The notes beneath the pieces are model-generated. The model was not told the origin of the DNA. It was given only the letters and a program-made list of their open reading frames with translations, and did no database searches. Both the position numbers and the translations under genes were made by a program. A DNA stretch of 64,000 nt from Platanthera guangdongensis (Eukaryota > Streptophyta > Magnoliopsida > Asparagales > Orchidaceae), in the NCBI GenBank assembly GCA_039583875.1, contig CM077151.1:115710609-115774608 (forward strand), read 5' to 3'. This document shows, piece after piece, positions 54,001 through 64,000 of the stretch (positions are counted from its first letter, which is position 1; every line of letters starts with the position of its first letter).

Positions 54001-55752
54001 TGAGTACTTCTTGTTTTACACGTCATATAGCTTGGGTTGGTCTGCATTTAGTAAAACTGCAGAATTTAATTTGGAATACGAATTTAGGCACATAAGTTGG
54101 GGTTAGATGTTTGCTGGTTGGATAATTAAAAATGAGTTTACCATTTGAAGATAGGATGAGTAGGGTGTTGGTTTGGCAGGTGTTAGGTGGTGCTCGGGAT
54201 CGACGAATAATCATCTTTCCTGTGGGGAGGAAGTTTCAAATACTCTAGGGTTAGATCCAGTACAACCAGAAAGGGTTTGGGAAACATGATAGCAACTAAT
54301 AATAATAAGTGTCTTGCAAAAGGAAGCTTTTGGCGTAATCTCATCGTAGTTCCTAGTGCCTTCGAGAGCCGTTCACGGGGAATACCTTGGGCAGTCTTGG
54401 GCTAACCTAAACAGTAAGAATAAAACACTTCAATAGGAACTACTATAACTAGGCTTACACATTCACACACCCCGGCAGCTCGGGAGATTGATTAGGTTGT
54501 TTTGGTTGCCATTCGGATGGTTCGTTCGGAAGGTAGTTGCACGGACGGATAGTCAGGGGAGCTAGTGGCTCAAAGGTTTTGGATACAAAATAAGGTGGTG
54601 GGTCTTCGGTATCGGACAGTCGTTCACACCGACGTCGATACGTTGACTCGGCGGTGTGGGACACTTAGCCAAAGAAAGTCTGGTGGATATGGCCAGCATT
54701 AGTACGTGCATACTCTAGGTTGTGTTCTTCTAGGGGCGTACGGGAGGGCTAAGCCTAGTAGTGTGGATACCCGCCTAGGAGTGGGGGGCCCGACCCACTG
54801 TCTCTGTTTGACACTACGGAGGTTCCTGGGAGTGAAGCTAGCTGCCCAAATAGGGGGAACTAAAGGTCTGTGCGCATAGAGGCGTGTGAGTGGGTTGCAC
54901 TTGCATGAATCATGGCATAGCATATCACTACACTCATACTTACATAAAAGCGACACCCCAACGTATAAATTTGTATGGGACTTTTTATACGGTGGGAGCC
55001 TTGCAGAAGACCCCTTAACTTATATGTTTGTATGGGCATTAATATAAGTTAAGGTTACTTACTTCTTACCTTATCTTTCGTACATACGCTGCTTATTCTA
55101 CTTGCTTACCTTACTGCATACTATTATAGAACTGCTAGACTAGTTTCACTGTCACCTACCACTTTGTACTCTCAACCTTTGTACCTTCCCTTTCCTCCTC
55201 CCCGCTCGGTGCCTAGGAGCCATGGGGGGAGGGGTAGGGGATGATAGGGCTTAGTCTTTATGACTAATGGTTTTCGGACAACAACATTACAGGGGCTCCG
55301 GATGGGAGACAGGGACCAGCAGCACAGGGACCAGCACCAGCGGAGTACGGTGCGCATGGAGGTGGGCCAGTCTAGTACCGGAGCACCAGTGACCAGCTCC
55401 GTGAGTGATAGTCTTTTTATAGCTCCCACGATAGATTGTAGCGAGGATTTGATGTACCGGGCTTAAGCCCGTTTATATTTCCATTTTGTTACTTTGCAGT
55501 ACACTCTCTTTTCTATTTATGGACACGATGTGATTTCATTTACATTTAATACATGTGATGTGGACTTAGTTTTATCCGAAACTATATTATACTTCTCTGA
55601 AACTATATTATACTTCTCTCTCTTGTTGATCGAAAAGGCCGGCAGAATTGGCATTTTGTAGTGGTGGCCTTCACGAGAGTCGGGGCCACCGCAAAACGGC
55701 GGTTCTGGGCATAAGACCCTGGGGTTTAAAAAGAAAAAAAGGGGGTATTACA
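51073..55752 (+). repeat. Solo LTR, 4.68 kb, Ty3/gypsy type
   Basis: It starts TATAACATCCC (probably TGTAACATCCC with one change), ends GGGGGTATTACA and is flanked by CCCTC on both sides. No gag or pol lies between, so this is a single LTR left by recombination between two LTRs of one element. It contains repeated AAGTTGACC/GGTCAA words (51300-51720), a GC-rich segment (52190-52550) with inverted CCACCTCAACGGAGGTGG, and long stretches with no coding content. The TGTAACATCC...TTACA ends suggest a gypsy chromovirus LTR. The orientation is inferred from these ends. Confidence 0.85.
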
Positions 55753-55757
55753 CCCTC

Positions 55758-55816
55758 TTTCTCTCTCCTAGTCACCCATTTCTGAATTTGGGTGGGCCCA
55801 AAATGTGTCTCCCCAC
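55758..55816. other. Short flank between the solo LTR and copia-2
   Basis: Fifty-nine bases of CT-rich sequence, probably the continuation of the host fragment that the solo LTR split. The five bases before copia-2 are CCCAC; the other end of copia-2 is outside the window, so this duplication cannot be tested. Confidence 0.6.
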
Positions 55817-57672
55817 TGAAAGAAAGAGTGTCTAACCACCTAGAGGGGGGGTGAATAGGTGAACTTTATCTTTTTAAATTTAAGGGAGCAATCTTATACA
55901 GCAAATGCAATTCTACAATTATCACAACACAACAATCATAGAAGCAAACATACACAGAGTGCACACAGTATTTATAGTGGTTCCCCAAGGTCTGAGTACA
56001 TCCCCTTTCCCCCATCGCATATCTAGTAGTGTACTAGATTCGGCATAACTTCAGCACTTCTCCTAAGATCCTCAGATCTTACAGCTCAGAACCCCAAACA
56101 GGTTCCTACAACTCAGAGTGTTCCCGCTCCTACAACTCAGTCACAAAGCCCTACCACTCAGTCTTCAACAAGACCTACACTCAGAGAACAAAGTCTCCTA
56201 CAACTCAGGAACAAGGCCCTACCTCAGTCTTCAACAAGACCTACACTCAGAGCACACAGTCTCCTACACTCAGCCCTTATAAAATAGGCTTACAGCTCAG
56301 ATCTATACAAGATCCTACAAAAATTTGATAATACAAAGTGATTAACCACAACTCTGAAAGAGAGAGATGAGTTGACTGGCTTCTTGATGAGTTCTTGGAA
56401 GAACTTGGCAGAGATCAACCTCCCTTGGCTTTCTTCAAAGCTTCTTGAATTAGAACACAGTAGGGTTGAATCTCCTGTAAAGATGATCTTCAATCAACTT
56501 CTGTCTTGAGATTCAGATCTCAATCTGAATCTTACTTTCCAGCCTGGTTCAGCAGCTGTTCTTCTTAGAAGGAGCTCTCTCTCTCCAACTTCTTAGATCT
56601 TCTGTTGAAGATCTTCTTCTATTGTGTTGTTAGATCTCTTGATTAATTGTTGTCAATAAATGAATATCTTACTTCTGTGGAAGGAGAAAGGTCTTTATAT
56701 AGTCTTCCTCCAAGGGAACCAGCTGATCCGGTTTCTAACAACCTTCTGACGGCTCTGACAGTTGCAATTGACCGGTTGAAATGGCAGCTGTCAAGTCATC
56801 TAGTCACTTCTTGAAATTACTATCACTGTCTGAAAGTGTCGAGAGAGATAGTCAATATGTGTCGACACAAATAGACTAAGTGTCGACACAAGTAGACTAA
56901 GTGTCGACACTATCCTTGATGGTGTCGACACAACTCCTTGTGTTGTGGTAACAGCTTCTTGACATTGCTTCTTCAGAATGTGTCGACACTGATTCTTTGT
57001 GTCGACACAAGCCTTCTGTTGAATGTGTCGACACTGGTTGAGTGTGTCGACACAAATACTTCTTCTTTTATACTTTGTTGAATTCTGCTGTGTGTCGACA
57101 CATCTCCTTTGTGTCGACACATCTTCTTTTGTTGTTGATGCTTGCTGAGTGTCGACACATCTCCTTTGTGTCGACACATGCCTTCATGTGTTGAAAGTTG
57201 CTGAGTGTCGACACATCTCCTTAGTGTCGACACATGTACTTTAACTTTGTTGAAGCTTGCTAAGTGTCGACACAGCCTCCTGGTGTCGACACATTTGATG
57301 TCGACAAAGTTTCTCTGAGTGTCGACACTGCCTCTAAGTGTCGACACAGATTATGTTGACAATTCTTCACAGTGTGTCGACACTGCCTGTATGTGTCGAC
57401 ACTTTTCTTCTAGTGTCGACTCTGTTTTCCTGGTGTCGACACAATTACTCCAAGTGTCGACACAGCTTCTCTAGGTGTCGACACAAGCCTTCATAAGTGT
57501 CGACACTTCACCTCTAGGTGTCGACACATGGACTTAGAAACTTTTATGCTTTTCCTACAATTTCTTAACCCGCACATATAAACTCAAAGCACATCAAATA
57601 CACCTTGATGTATATCATTGAGTAGGGTGAGGCTTCTTCAAATCTGGTACATATATTCCAATGTACCCAACA
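55817..57672 (-). repeat. 3' LTR of copia-2
   Basis: On the minus strand it starts TGTTGGGTACATTGG and ends CTCTTTCTTTCA. It includes the CACCTAGAGGGGGGGTGAATAGGTG block and a GTGTCGACAC array at 56835-57530. Confidence 0.93.
56835..57530. repeat. GTGTCGACAC palindrome array in copia-2 LTR
   Basis: About 25 exact GTGTCGACAC palindromes in 0.7 kb, again often in pairs about 19-20 bp apart separated by about 35-55 bp. Sequences between palindromes differ from copia-1, so the motif is better conserved than its surroundings. Confidence 0.94.
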
Positions 57673-57688
57673 ATCTCCCCCTATTTGG
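57673..57688 (-). other. Polypurine tract of copia-2
   Basis: CCAAATAGGGGGAGAT on the minus strand, identical to copia-1 and element A. The interval 57689-57943 holds no gene. Confidence 0.9.
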
Positions 57689-57943
57689 AGAAGTCATAAC
57701 CCTTAGTCAATGATATACACCATACATAACAAATACTCTATATGATGTATAACAGTATTATATGACATGGTAAATACTAAACATGTATAAACAGAACATG
57801 TATAAACAATTATCTCAGAATAACAATGTAATATATTGAGCATTAAACATTGTTTTTACAACTTCCAAAAGTTTTATTAATCAAAAGTTTACATGGATTT
57901 TAATGCACATGATTACAAACTGTAAACTAAAGAAAATTCTATC

Positions 57944-60756
57944 TTATGGCTGCTCTGGCTCCTTGATAACAATGCCCTTTCCAGATTTAATCTTTGCTTG
58001 AAGTGGAGCATCATTGTCATCAGCAGGCTTCTTTCCCTTAAGATCTTTCTTTTTCTGTTCTTCAGCCCTTATCTTCTGTCTCTCAAAGTAATGATAAGGC
58101 TTAGGGAAGTACTTGCTAGGATCCTGTGTATTAGGAGGTAGCTTCCCTAATTTAGCCTTTCTTCTGTATTGAACTATGGCCTCTTGCCTAGCCTCATGTT
58201 TTTTCCATTCCTGGTCAGAATACCATTTGCCCCTCTCTAGGAAATTATCATTTGCAGCCTTCCAAGTAGTCAATATGATATTCCTAGAGGTTGGGCTCCA
58301 TTGCTCAAAGTCTGGCCTTAATTCGGCCTGCTCTCTGAACCTCTTCTTAGATAATTGGGCTTCTTGCTCTTTTAATAATGTCTCTTGCTCTTTTAGTATG
58401 GCCTCTGGCATAGGCTGTAATACTTTCTCAATAATAATATTCTGATTACCCTCAGGAGGACTATACATAGATTGTACCTCATGATGTATCATGTCAAAAT
58501 CTGCTGGAGGGTAGATCACCTGAGCTACTTCAGCTTGTTCTCCTCTAAAATATGTAGGATTTACCCCAGATTCTGCAACATTATCATCATCACATAAAGG
58601 TGGATATCCAAGGGTAGCTCTGATGCTGTTTGAAATCCATTTGGCATGATCAGAGCCTTCTTCGACTAGTACCCTCTCCCCCTTTATGACCTCTCTTACT
58701 ATATGATCCCTAAGATCATCCTTCTGGAATCTGATCTGAGCATTCAAATAGTTTACTCCATCTCTATAAAAAGGTTTTAACCTTTGTAGCTTGTCAGTAA
58801 TTGCCTTTTGAGAATCTTCAATGGCAGTTTTAACAGTAGTGAGGCTCTCTTGTAATTGCTTATCAAAGGATTCTTTAGCAGTAGCACTTACAGCAGTCTG
58901 GGCAGTAGCTATATTTTTCATTTCACTTACAATAGCATTATGAGAAGCAGTCAGATTATCATTCATTCTAATCTGATTTTCCAGAACATATCCTTGTTTC
59001 ACTGCCAGGTCATCAATCTGTGTCTTGATCTGCTCTTGGTGTGTAGCCAGATATACCACTGCATTGCCTCCCTTGTGGAAGCAATTAGTCATTTCCTTCT
59101 TGTTTGATTAACTTCAAATCTTATAGATTTAATATCTTGAGCCAGATCAAATTGAAGTGATTTATTTCCTTCATCCATATACTTTTCTAGAGCTCTCCTT
59201 TGCTCATCCATCTTGATTTGCAAAGCCACCAACAAAGAAATATAGTCAGCAGTTGGGGCTTGTTATGGAGCAATGGTTTGCAGTGTTTTCTTGTATGTCT
59301 GGCTTCTCCTTCTGAAAACCTGTAACTTTCTTTTCTTGGCTCTAGCAGGCTCTTCATCCTCTGAAGCAGAAGTACTGGCAATGTCTACCCTGTCCTTAGG
59401 ACTATGAGGTAAATCCTTCTCAGTCCTTGGTAGCTCCTCAGCATTCCTTTGCTCCTCAGTCTCTTTTCTTGAAGTGTCCTCTACATGCTCCCCCTCAAGG
59501 TCTACCTGCTCCCCCTCAATAGCTGCTTTCTCTTCCTCAAAGTCAGTCTGTAACATATCAGGGAACAGCTCTTCTAGTGTAAACTCATGTTGAGGTTGAA
59601 CTGGAGAATCTCTGATCTCTGTAGCATTATCAGCAACTGATGTGTCTTCCATGACGACATCTTGTGGCTGACTATTTTTCTGAGTGGGCTAATCAACATC
59701 AAGTAATGATTCAGCCAATACTACATCCTCAATATTGAAATTTAATTGATTAACTTCAGTGATTACCTCTAGAATTGTTTGGGTAGCCCTTTCACTATCT
59801 AATTGAGTTGGCTTATCCACATGTAGAGGCTCCCCCTGGAGTGGAGCCAGGTGAATAGGGCTAGCAGAAGGTAGCTCCCCCTGCCTCTAGGCATCTTCTT
59901 GTCTTGCTGGTGAGTGTCCAACATTGCCATCTACTCCATCATCAGAACTAAAAACCACCTGTTCTTCTGAGCTACTTGAGGATTCAGGAGCTACAATGGC
60001 TTTCTTCTTCTTCTTCTTCTGAGGTGTTTCCTTTTCTGGAGTTGGCATTTCCTTTGTCAACACTCTGTCCCATCTTGAGATAATCCTAAGATCCATTCTC
60101 CTCATATGATTTATCTTAGAACCAGCAGCTTGGTTCATCACTTCAGGGATACTTCCAGCTAAGTATAAACTCAGAATCCTACGCAGATTGGGCTTCTTCA
60201 GACTTTCCTTTATCTTATCAAACATTACTACTGACCAATCAGTTTTAAGTTGGAAAATTATCCTGGTCATCAAATCGAACATGTGAGCTGATATTCTATC
60301 ATGCCCACATGGCTTGCTCAGAATTAATTTGCCTACTATTTCAGATAAAAACTTTCCCTGCATGTTCATGCCTTTTCTGTTAAAGACTGATTCAATCTTC
60401 AAGTTTGAATCAAGTCCACAACATGTCAGTGCCTCCCTTGTCTTTGAAGTAGGTACATCTTCCTCTTCTTTAGTTTTAGGGAGATGTAGAATATTTCTGA
60501 GACTTTTTTGGGTGATCTTAACTCTTGCCCCATGAACTTTGGACTTAATCTTGAGTCCAGATTCATCAAGTGTAGCTGCACTAATGAATTCAAGGACCTC
60601 CTTTGTCCAGATCCTGATTGGTTCTGAAACAAGATACTTTAACCCAGTCTCTGCAACTAGGCTTACCACACCTTGGATTTCCGGTTCCGCGTCATCAAAG
60701 GCGTGTCGCACGAGCTCATATCCTTCATTGATGTTCTCTTCGAGCTTGGGCGCCAT
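57944..60756 (-). pseudogene. ORF3 (envelope-like) of copia-2, broken
   Basis: The start MAPKLEENINEGYELV at 60756 matches copia-1. The N-terminal domain is open to a TAG near 59884. A second open piece (59263-59652) includes the acidic linker and the basic PARAKKRKLQVFRRRSQ cluster and ends at a TAA after IAP. A one-base loss near 59100 separates the C-terminal open piece (57944-59092, 382 codons), which carries the helical region, HAKWISNSIRATLGYPPLCD, and KYFPKPYHYFERQKI. A QKKKKKK basic run follows the N-terminal domain, at the place of PRKKRK in copia-1. No membrane segment is seen. Confidence 0.9.
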
Positions 60757-61258
60757 TAGGGTTTGAATAAATTTTGAATTTAGAGAAGAGAAATGTCGAC
60801 ACACAAGTTTGGTCTCGAAACTTTGGTGAGCGTGTTGACAAACAATGGTGAAAACCTATTTATACCTTTCTAGAATCGAAGGTGAAAAGGAGCGTCAAAA
60901 TACTTGAAATGTGTCGACACTGTGGAAAAGTGTCGACACTTACTTCTAATGTCTCGACAACCATGTGTCGACACAAATATAGTCGACAGAATATATGTGT
61001 CGACACTTATACATCTCAGCTCGACGATTAGTCGAGACTCTACTCGACGAATTCTGATACCATAAATCCTAAGTGTCGACAACACCCTGGATGTGTCGAC
61101 ACCTACTCTGGATGTGTCGACGCTAATTCTCTGAAGTGTCGACACAGACTGTCTAGATGTATCGACACCATTTCTCTGAAATGTCGACAACACTTCTATG
61201 TGTCGACACAGACAACTCTGTGTGTCGACACTATTTTACTTAGCCAATTTTTTAAAAA
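60757..61258 (-). promoter_or_regulatory. pol-ORF3 spacer with GTGTCGACAC array, copia-2
   Basis: The spacer holds many GTGTCGACAC palindromes and one- or two-base variants (about 60793-61235), plus CAGCTCGACGATTAGTCGAG and CTCGACGAATTC, words shared with the gypsy LTR arrays. It sits directly upstream of ORF3, as in copia-1. A regulatory role is inference. Confidence 0.65.
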
Positions 61259-62122
61259 CTATTCTAAGTTTATCATTCCAAATTCAATTTTAAACTTATT
61301 GAATTTGGTTTCATCTAGGGGCTTAGTAAACATATCATCTAACTGATTATCTGTCTTAACATACTCTAGGAAAATGTCTCCTTTTTCTACATGTTCTCTA
61401 AGAAAATGGTATTTAATTTCTATGTGCTTAGTCCTACTATAGGAGACAGGATTATTTGCAATAGAAATGGCACTTGTAGAATCACAAAATAAAGGTGTTC
61501 TACTTACTTGAATACCATAATCTTCTAGCTGATGTTGAATCCATAGAAGTTGTGCACAGCAGCTTCCTACAGCCACATACTCTGACTCAGCTGTGGAGAT
61601 GTCCACACTGGTCTGCTTCTTGCTACTCCATGACACCAGCCTTCCACCTAGAAATTGATAGGTTCCTGTAGTACTCTTTCTATCTTCCTTGCAGCCTGCA
61701 AAATCTGCATCTGAATACCCTGTCAGTACAAAATCTCCATTCCTAGGGTACCAAAGGCCTAGATAAGGTGTTCCCTTAAGATATCTCAAAATCCTTTTGA
61801 CTGCAGTCAGCTGAGATTCTTTAGGGCATGCTTGGTACCTAGCATAGACACATGTAGCATACATGATATCTGGTCTACTAGCAGTCAAATATAGTAGGGA
61901 GCCAACTATCCCTCTATACAAAGTCTCCTCTACAGGTTTCCCTGCATCATCTTTGCTTAGAGACATGCTTGACCCCATAGGAGTTTTCATGGTAGTGAAT
62001 GATTCCATACCATACTTCTTTATCAACTCTAGGGTGAACTTAGACTGCCATATGGATAATCCATCTTCAGTCTGTCTAACTTGGACACCCAAGAAGAACT
62101 TAAGTTCCCTCATACTGCTCAT
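61259..62122 (-). pseudogene. Copia-2 pol: RT C-terminus and RNase H
   Basis: Open for 287 codons: RT connection ([35 protein letters not shown]), RNase H (GYSDADFAGCKEDRKSTTG, TAESEYVAVGSC) and the C-terminus (YVKTDNQLDDMFTKPLDE, ending MINLE). It is complete where copia-1 has two one-base losses. An in-frame TAA at about 62127, a Gln position in copia-1 (MQGQFEMSS), separates it from the RT core. Confidence 0.92.
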
Positions 62123-62128
62123 TTCAAA

Positions 62129-63403
62129 TTATCCTTGCATAAGTTTTGCAAACTTTCTGCAAAGACTATTTTCTATAGACCCAGATATTATGTCATCTAC
62201 ATATATTTGGACTAAGATAATCTTGCCTCTGGATTCCCTAAGGAATAGAGTCTTGTCTATTTTCCCCCTTGAGAATTTGTTCTCAATGAGGAAACTAGAC
62301 AGAGTTTCATACCAAGCCCTAGGGGCTTGTTTTAACCCATACAAAGCCTTCCTAAGTCTATATACATAATCAGGTTTAAGAGAATCAACAAAACCTGATG
62401 GCTGCTCTACATAGACTCCTTCCTTCAGATTTTCATTCAGAAAAGCTGACTTAACATCCATTTGATATACCTTGAATCCTTGGTATGTTGCATAGGCAAG
62501 GAACATCCTTATTACCTCCAGTCTTGCTACTGGAGCAAAAGTTTGATCAAAATCAATACCTTCTTCCTGCCTATATCTTTTTGCAACCAGTCTAGCTTTA
62601 TTCTTTATGATGATTCCATTCTTATCCAACTTATTCCTAATGATCCACTTAGTTCCTATAATGTTGAGGTCCTTGGGTTTAGGAACTAGCTCCCAGACCT
62701 TGCATCTTTTGAACTGGTTCAGCTCCTCTTGCATGGCCTCAATCCAATGAGGGTCTAGGATTGCTTCTTCAAATTTCTTTGGCTCTACATGGGATAGGAA
62801 ACTGGAGTAAAGGACTGTACTCAGATTCCTGCTCCTTGTTTGCACTTCTTGTCTGTGATCTCCAATTATTTGATTGGGTGGGGGATCCTTTAAATGTCTA
62901 TTTGCTGGAGGTAGCCTGTCTTCTGGTTGTACACTTTCATTCTCTTCATTTAGCTGCACCTCTTGGTCTTCTTCAGCATCAGGTGTATCTTGTACTCCCC
63001 CTGGACAGCAGCCACCATCTTCCACTTGCTGACTTGCAGTAGAACCTTCTGCAATGGTAAGCTTGTCCATCTTTTCAGTTACACCTGTAGAGCTGCAAAC
63101 ACTATTTGGCAAATCATTGTTAATGAGTCTTGCTTCATCAAAAACTACATGTACAGACTCTTCTACAACTTGAGTAATCAAGTTGTAGACCATATAAGCC
63201 TTACTATTGTTGTTGTACCCAACAAGGATCCCCTCTTGGGATTTGGCAACAAACTTGGTTAGATAAGACTTTCCATTGTTAAGTATATAACACTTGCAAC
63301 CAAAGATCCTGAAATAGGATAAATTTGGTTTTCTGCCCTTCACAATCTCATAGGGGTCTTCTTGTGGCTCTTGGTGATAGTAGCCATATTGATCACATGA
63401 CAA
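62129..63403 (-). pseudogene. Copia-2 pol: post-integrase region, linker and RT core
   Basis: The segment includes [21 protein letters not shown], the acidic linker ([13 protein letters not shown], then [20 protein letters not shown]) and RT with [55 protein letters not shown] and YVDD intact. A one-base loss near 63355, at the TPYE position, puts the upstream integrase in another frame. Confidence 0.92.
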
Positions 63404-64000
63404 GCAGTATTTACTGTCTCAGCCCAGAAATATTCTGGGAGAGAAGTGTCACTTAATAGTGTTCTACCAGCCTCTATCAAGATTCTATTTTTCCTTTCAG
63501 CAATACCATTTTGCTGAGGTGTTCTTGGTGAGGAAAATTCCTGAAAAATTCCAAATTCTTCCCACAGTTTTGTCATACTTTCAAACTGAAATTCAGTACC
63601 ATGGTCACTTCTGATTTTGACCACTGTACTATCCAATTCATTCTGAATTTGTTTAACAAAACTATACAAGATACTTGGAGTTTCAGATTTTTGCCATAGG
63701 AAGAACACCCAGGAATACCTTGAATAGTCATCTACTACCACAAATGTGTAGACCTTCCTACCTAGACTGTGAACTGGCATAGGACCAAAAAGATCCATAT
63801 GCAAGAGATATAGACACCTCACAGAATCCTTGTTCTCAAGGCTATGAAAGGTGGATTTGGTCTGCTTGCCGTTTTGACAAGCTGAGCATATCCCATCCTC
63901 TATACACTTAACATGAGGACCATTCCTCACTAACTCTTTGCTAAAGAGTTGGTCAATTGTCTTATAGTTAAGATGAGCCAGCCTCTTGTGTCATTTAACA
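63340..64000 (-). pseudogene. Copia-2 pol: integrase, partial
   Basis: From the window edge the frame reads HKRLAHLNYKTIDQLFSKELV, with a stop replacing the Trp before HKRLAH. Then follow the zinc-site cysteines (ICSACQNGKQT), catalytic Asp in HMDLFGP, second Asp in RSDHGTEF and catalytic Glu in GIAERKNR. The DDE triad is intact. The frame is lost near 63355. Confidence 0.9.

Larger units (their letters stand above)
55817..64000 (-). mobile_element. Copia-2: SIRE-like element related to copia-1, cut by the window end
   Basis: The minus-strand order is pol (integrase to RNase H), spacer with palindromes, ORF3, polypurine tract and 3' LTR, as in copia-1. Proteins are clearly homologous to copia-1 throughout, but the LTR is shorter (1856 against 2223 bp) and lacks the 58 bp tandem block. 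Gag, protease and the 5' LTR lie beyond 64000. Confidence 0.93.

Noticed and set aside
55817..55900. Target site duplication for copia-2
   Set aside because: Only one end of the element is in the window, so CCCAC cannot be compared with the other side.

Overview
The window looks like nuclear DNA from a flowering plant with a large, retrotransposon-rich genome. Nearly all of it is LTR retrotransposon sequence, nested and partly broken: Ty1/copia elements of the SIRE/Maximus type (gag-pol followed by an extra ORF often called envelope-like), and Ty3/gypsy elements of the Tekay/Del and Tat/Athila types. I found no host gene, tRNA, rRNA, CRISPR or bacterial feature. The species cannot be named from this.

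Layout. 1-5056: 3' end of a + strand Ty3/gypsy chromovirus (open pol end, polypurine tract, 2.7 kb LTR), inserted in a decayed + strand copia pol (5057-5897). 5898-21016: minus-strand SIRE-like element A (3' LTR, ORF3 with in-frame stops, pol remnants), split by a coding-free Tat/Athila-like element (11099-18600). 21017-50402: a large inverted repeat with ~5 kb arms and a 52 bp spacer at 45416-45467. Each arm carries a gag/protease fragment, an unassigned ~1 kb stretch, an LTR and an ORF3 of SIRE-like family B. The left arm was later hit by two complete elements: copia-1 (25533-38961, minus, target duplication CAACC) and a gag-only Tekay-like element (39246-45207, plus, target duplication TATTT). 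The right arm preserves both empty sites. 50403-51067: fragment of a giant LTR; 51073-55752: a 4.68 kb solo LTR with target duplication CCCTC. 55817-64000: copia-2, a relative of copia-1, cut by the window edge.

How the parts work together. Each family has LTRs for transcription, a primer site and polypurine tract for reverse transcription, and (where present) gag, protease, integrase, RT and RNase H. In copia-1 gag-pol is broken by stops and frameshifts, yet its 945-residue ORF3 is open.

The most striking signal is not a gene. The LTRs of the SIRE-like, Tat-like and gag-only Tekay-like elements, and the pol-ORF3 spacers of copia-1 and copia-2, carry dense arrays of short CG-containing palindromes (GTGTCGACAC, TTTCTCGAGAAA, GTACTCGAGTA, CACGCCCGTG and its complement). 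Words such as TCGTCGAG, TCGACGAAT and GTGTCGACAC are shared across copia and gypsy lineages. The ORF3 proteins have SV40-like nuclear localisation clusters, a long helical segment and no visible signal peptide or membrane segment. My working inference, untested, is that the arrays are regulatory sites and that ORF3 may act in the nucleus rather than as an envelope.
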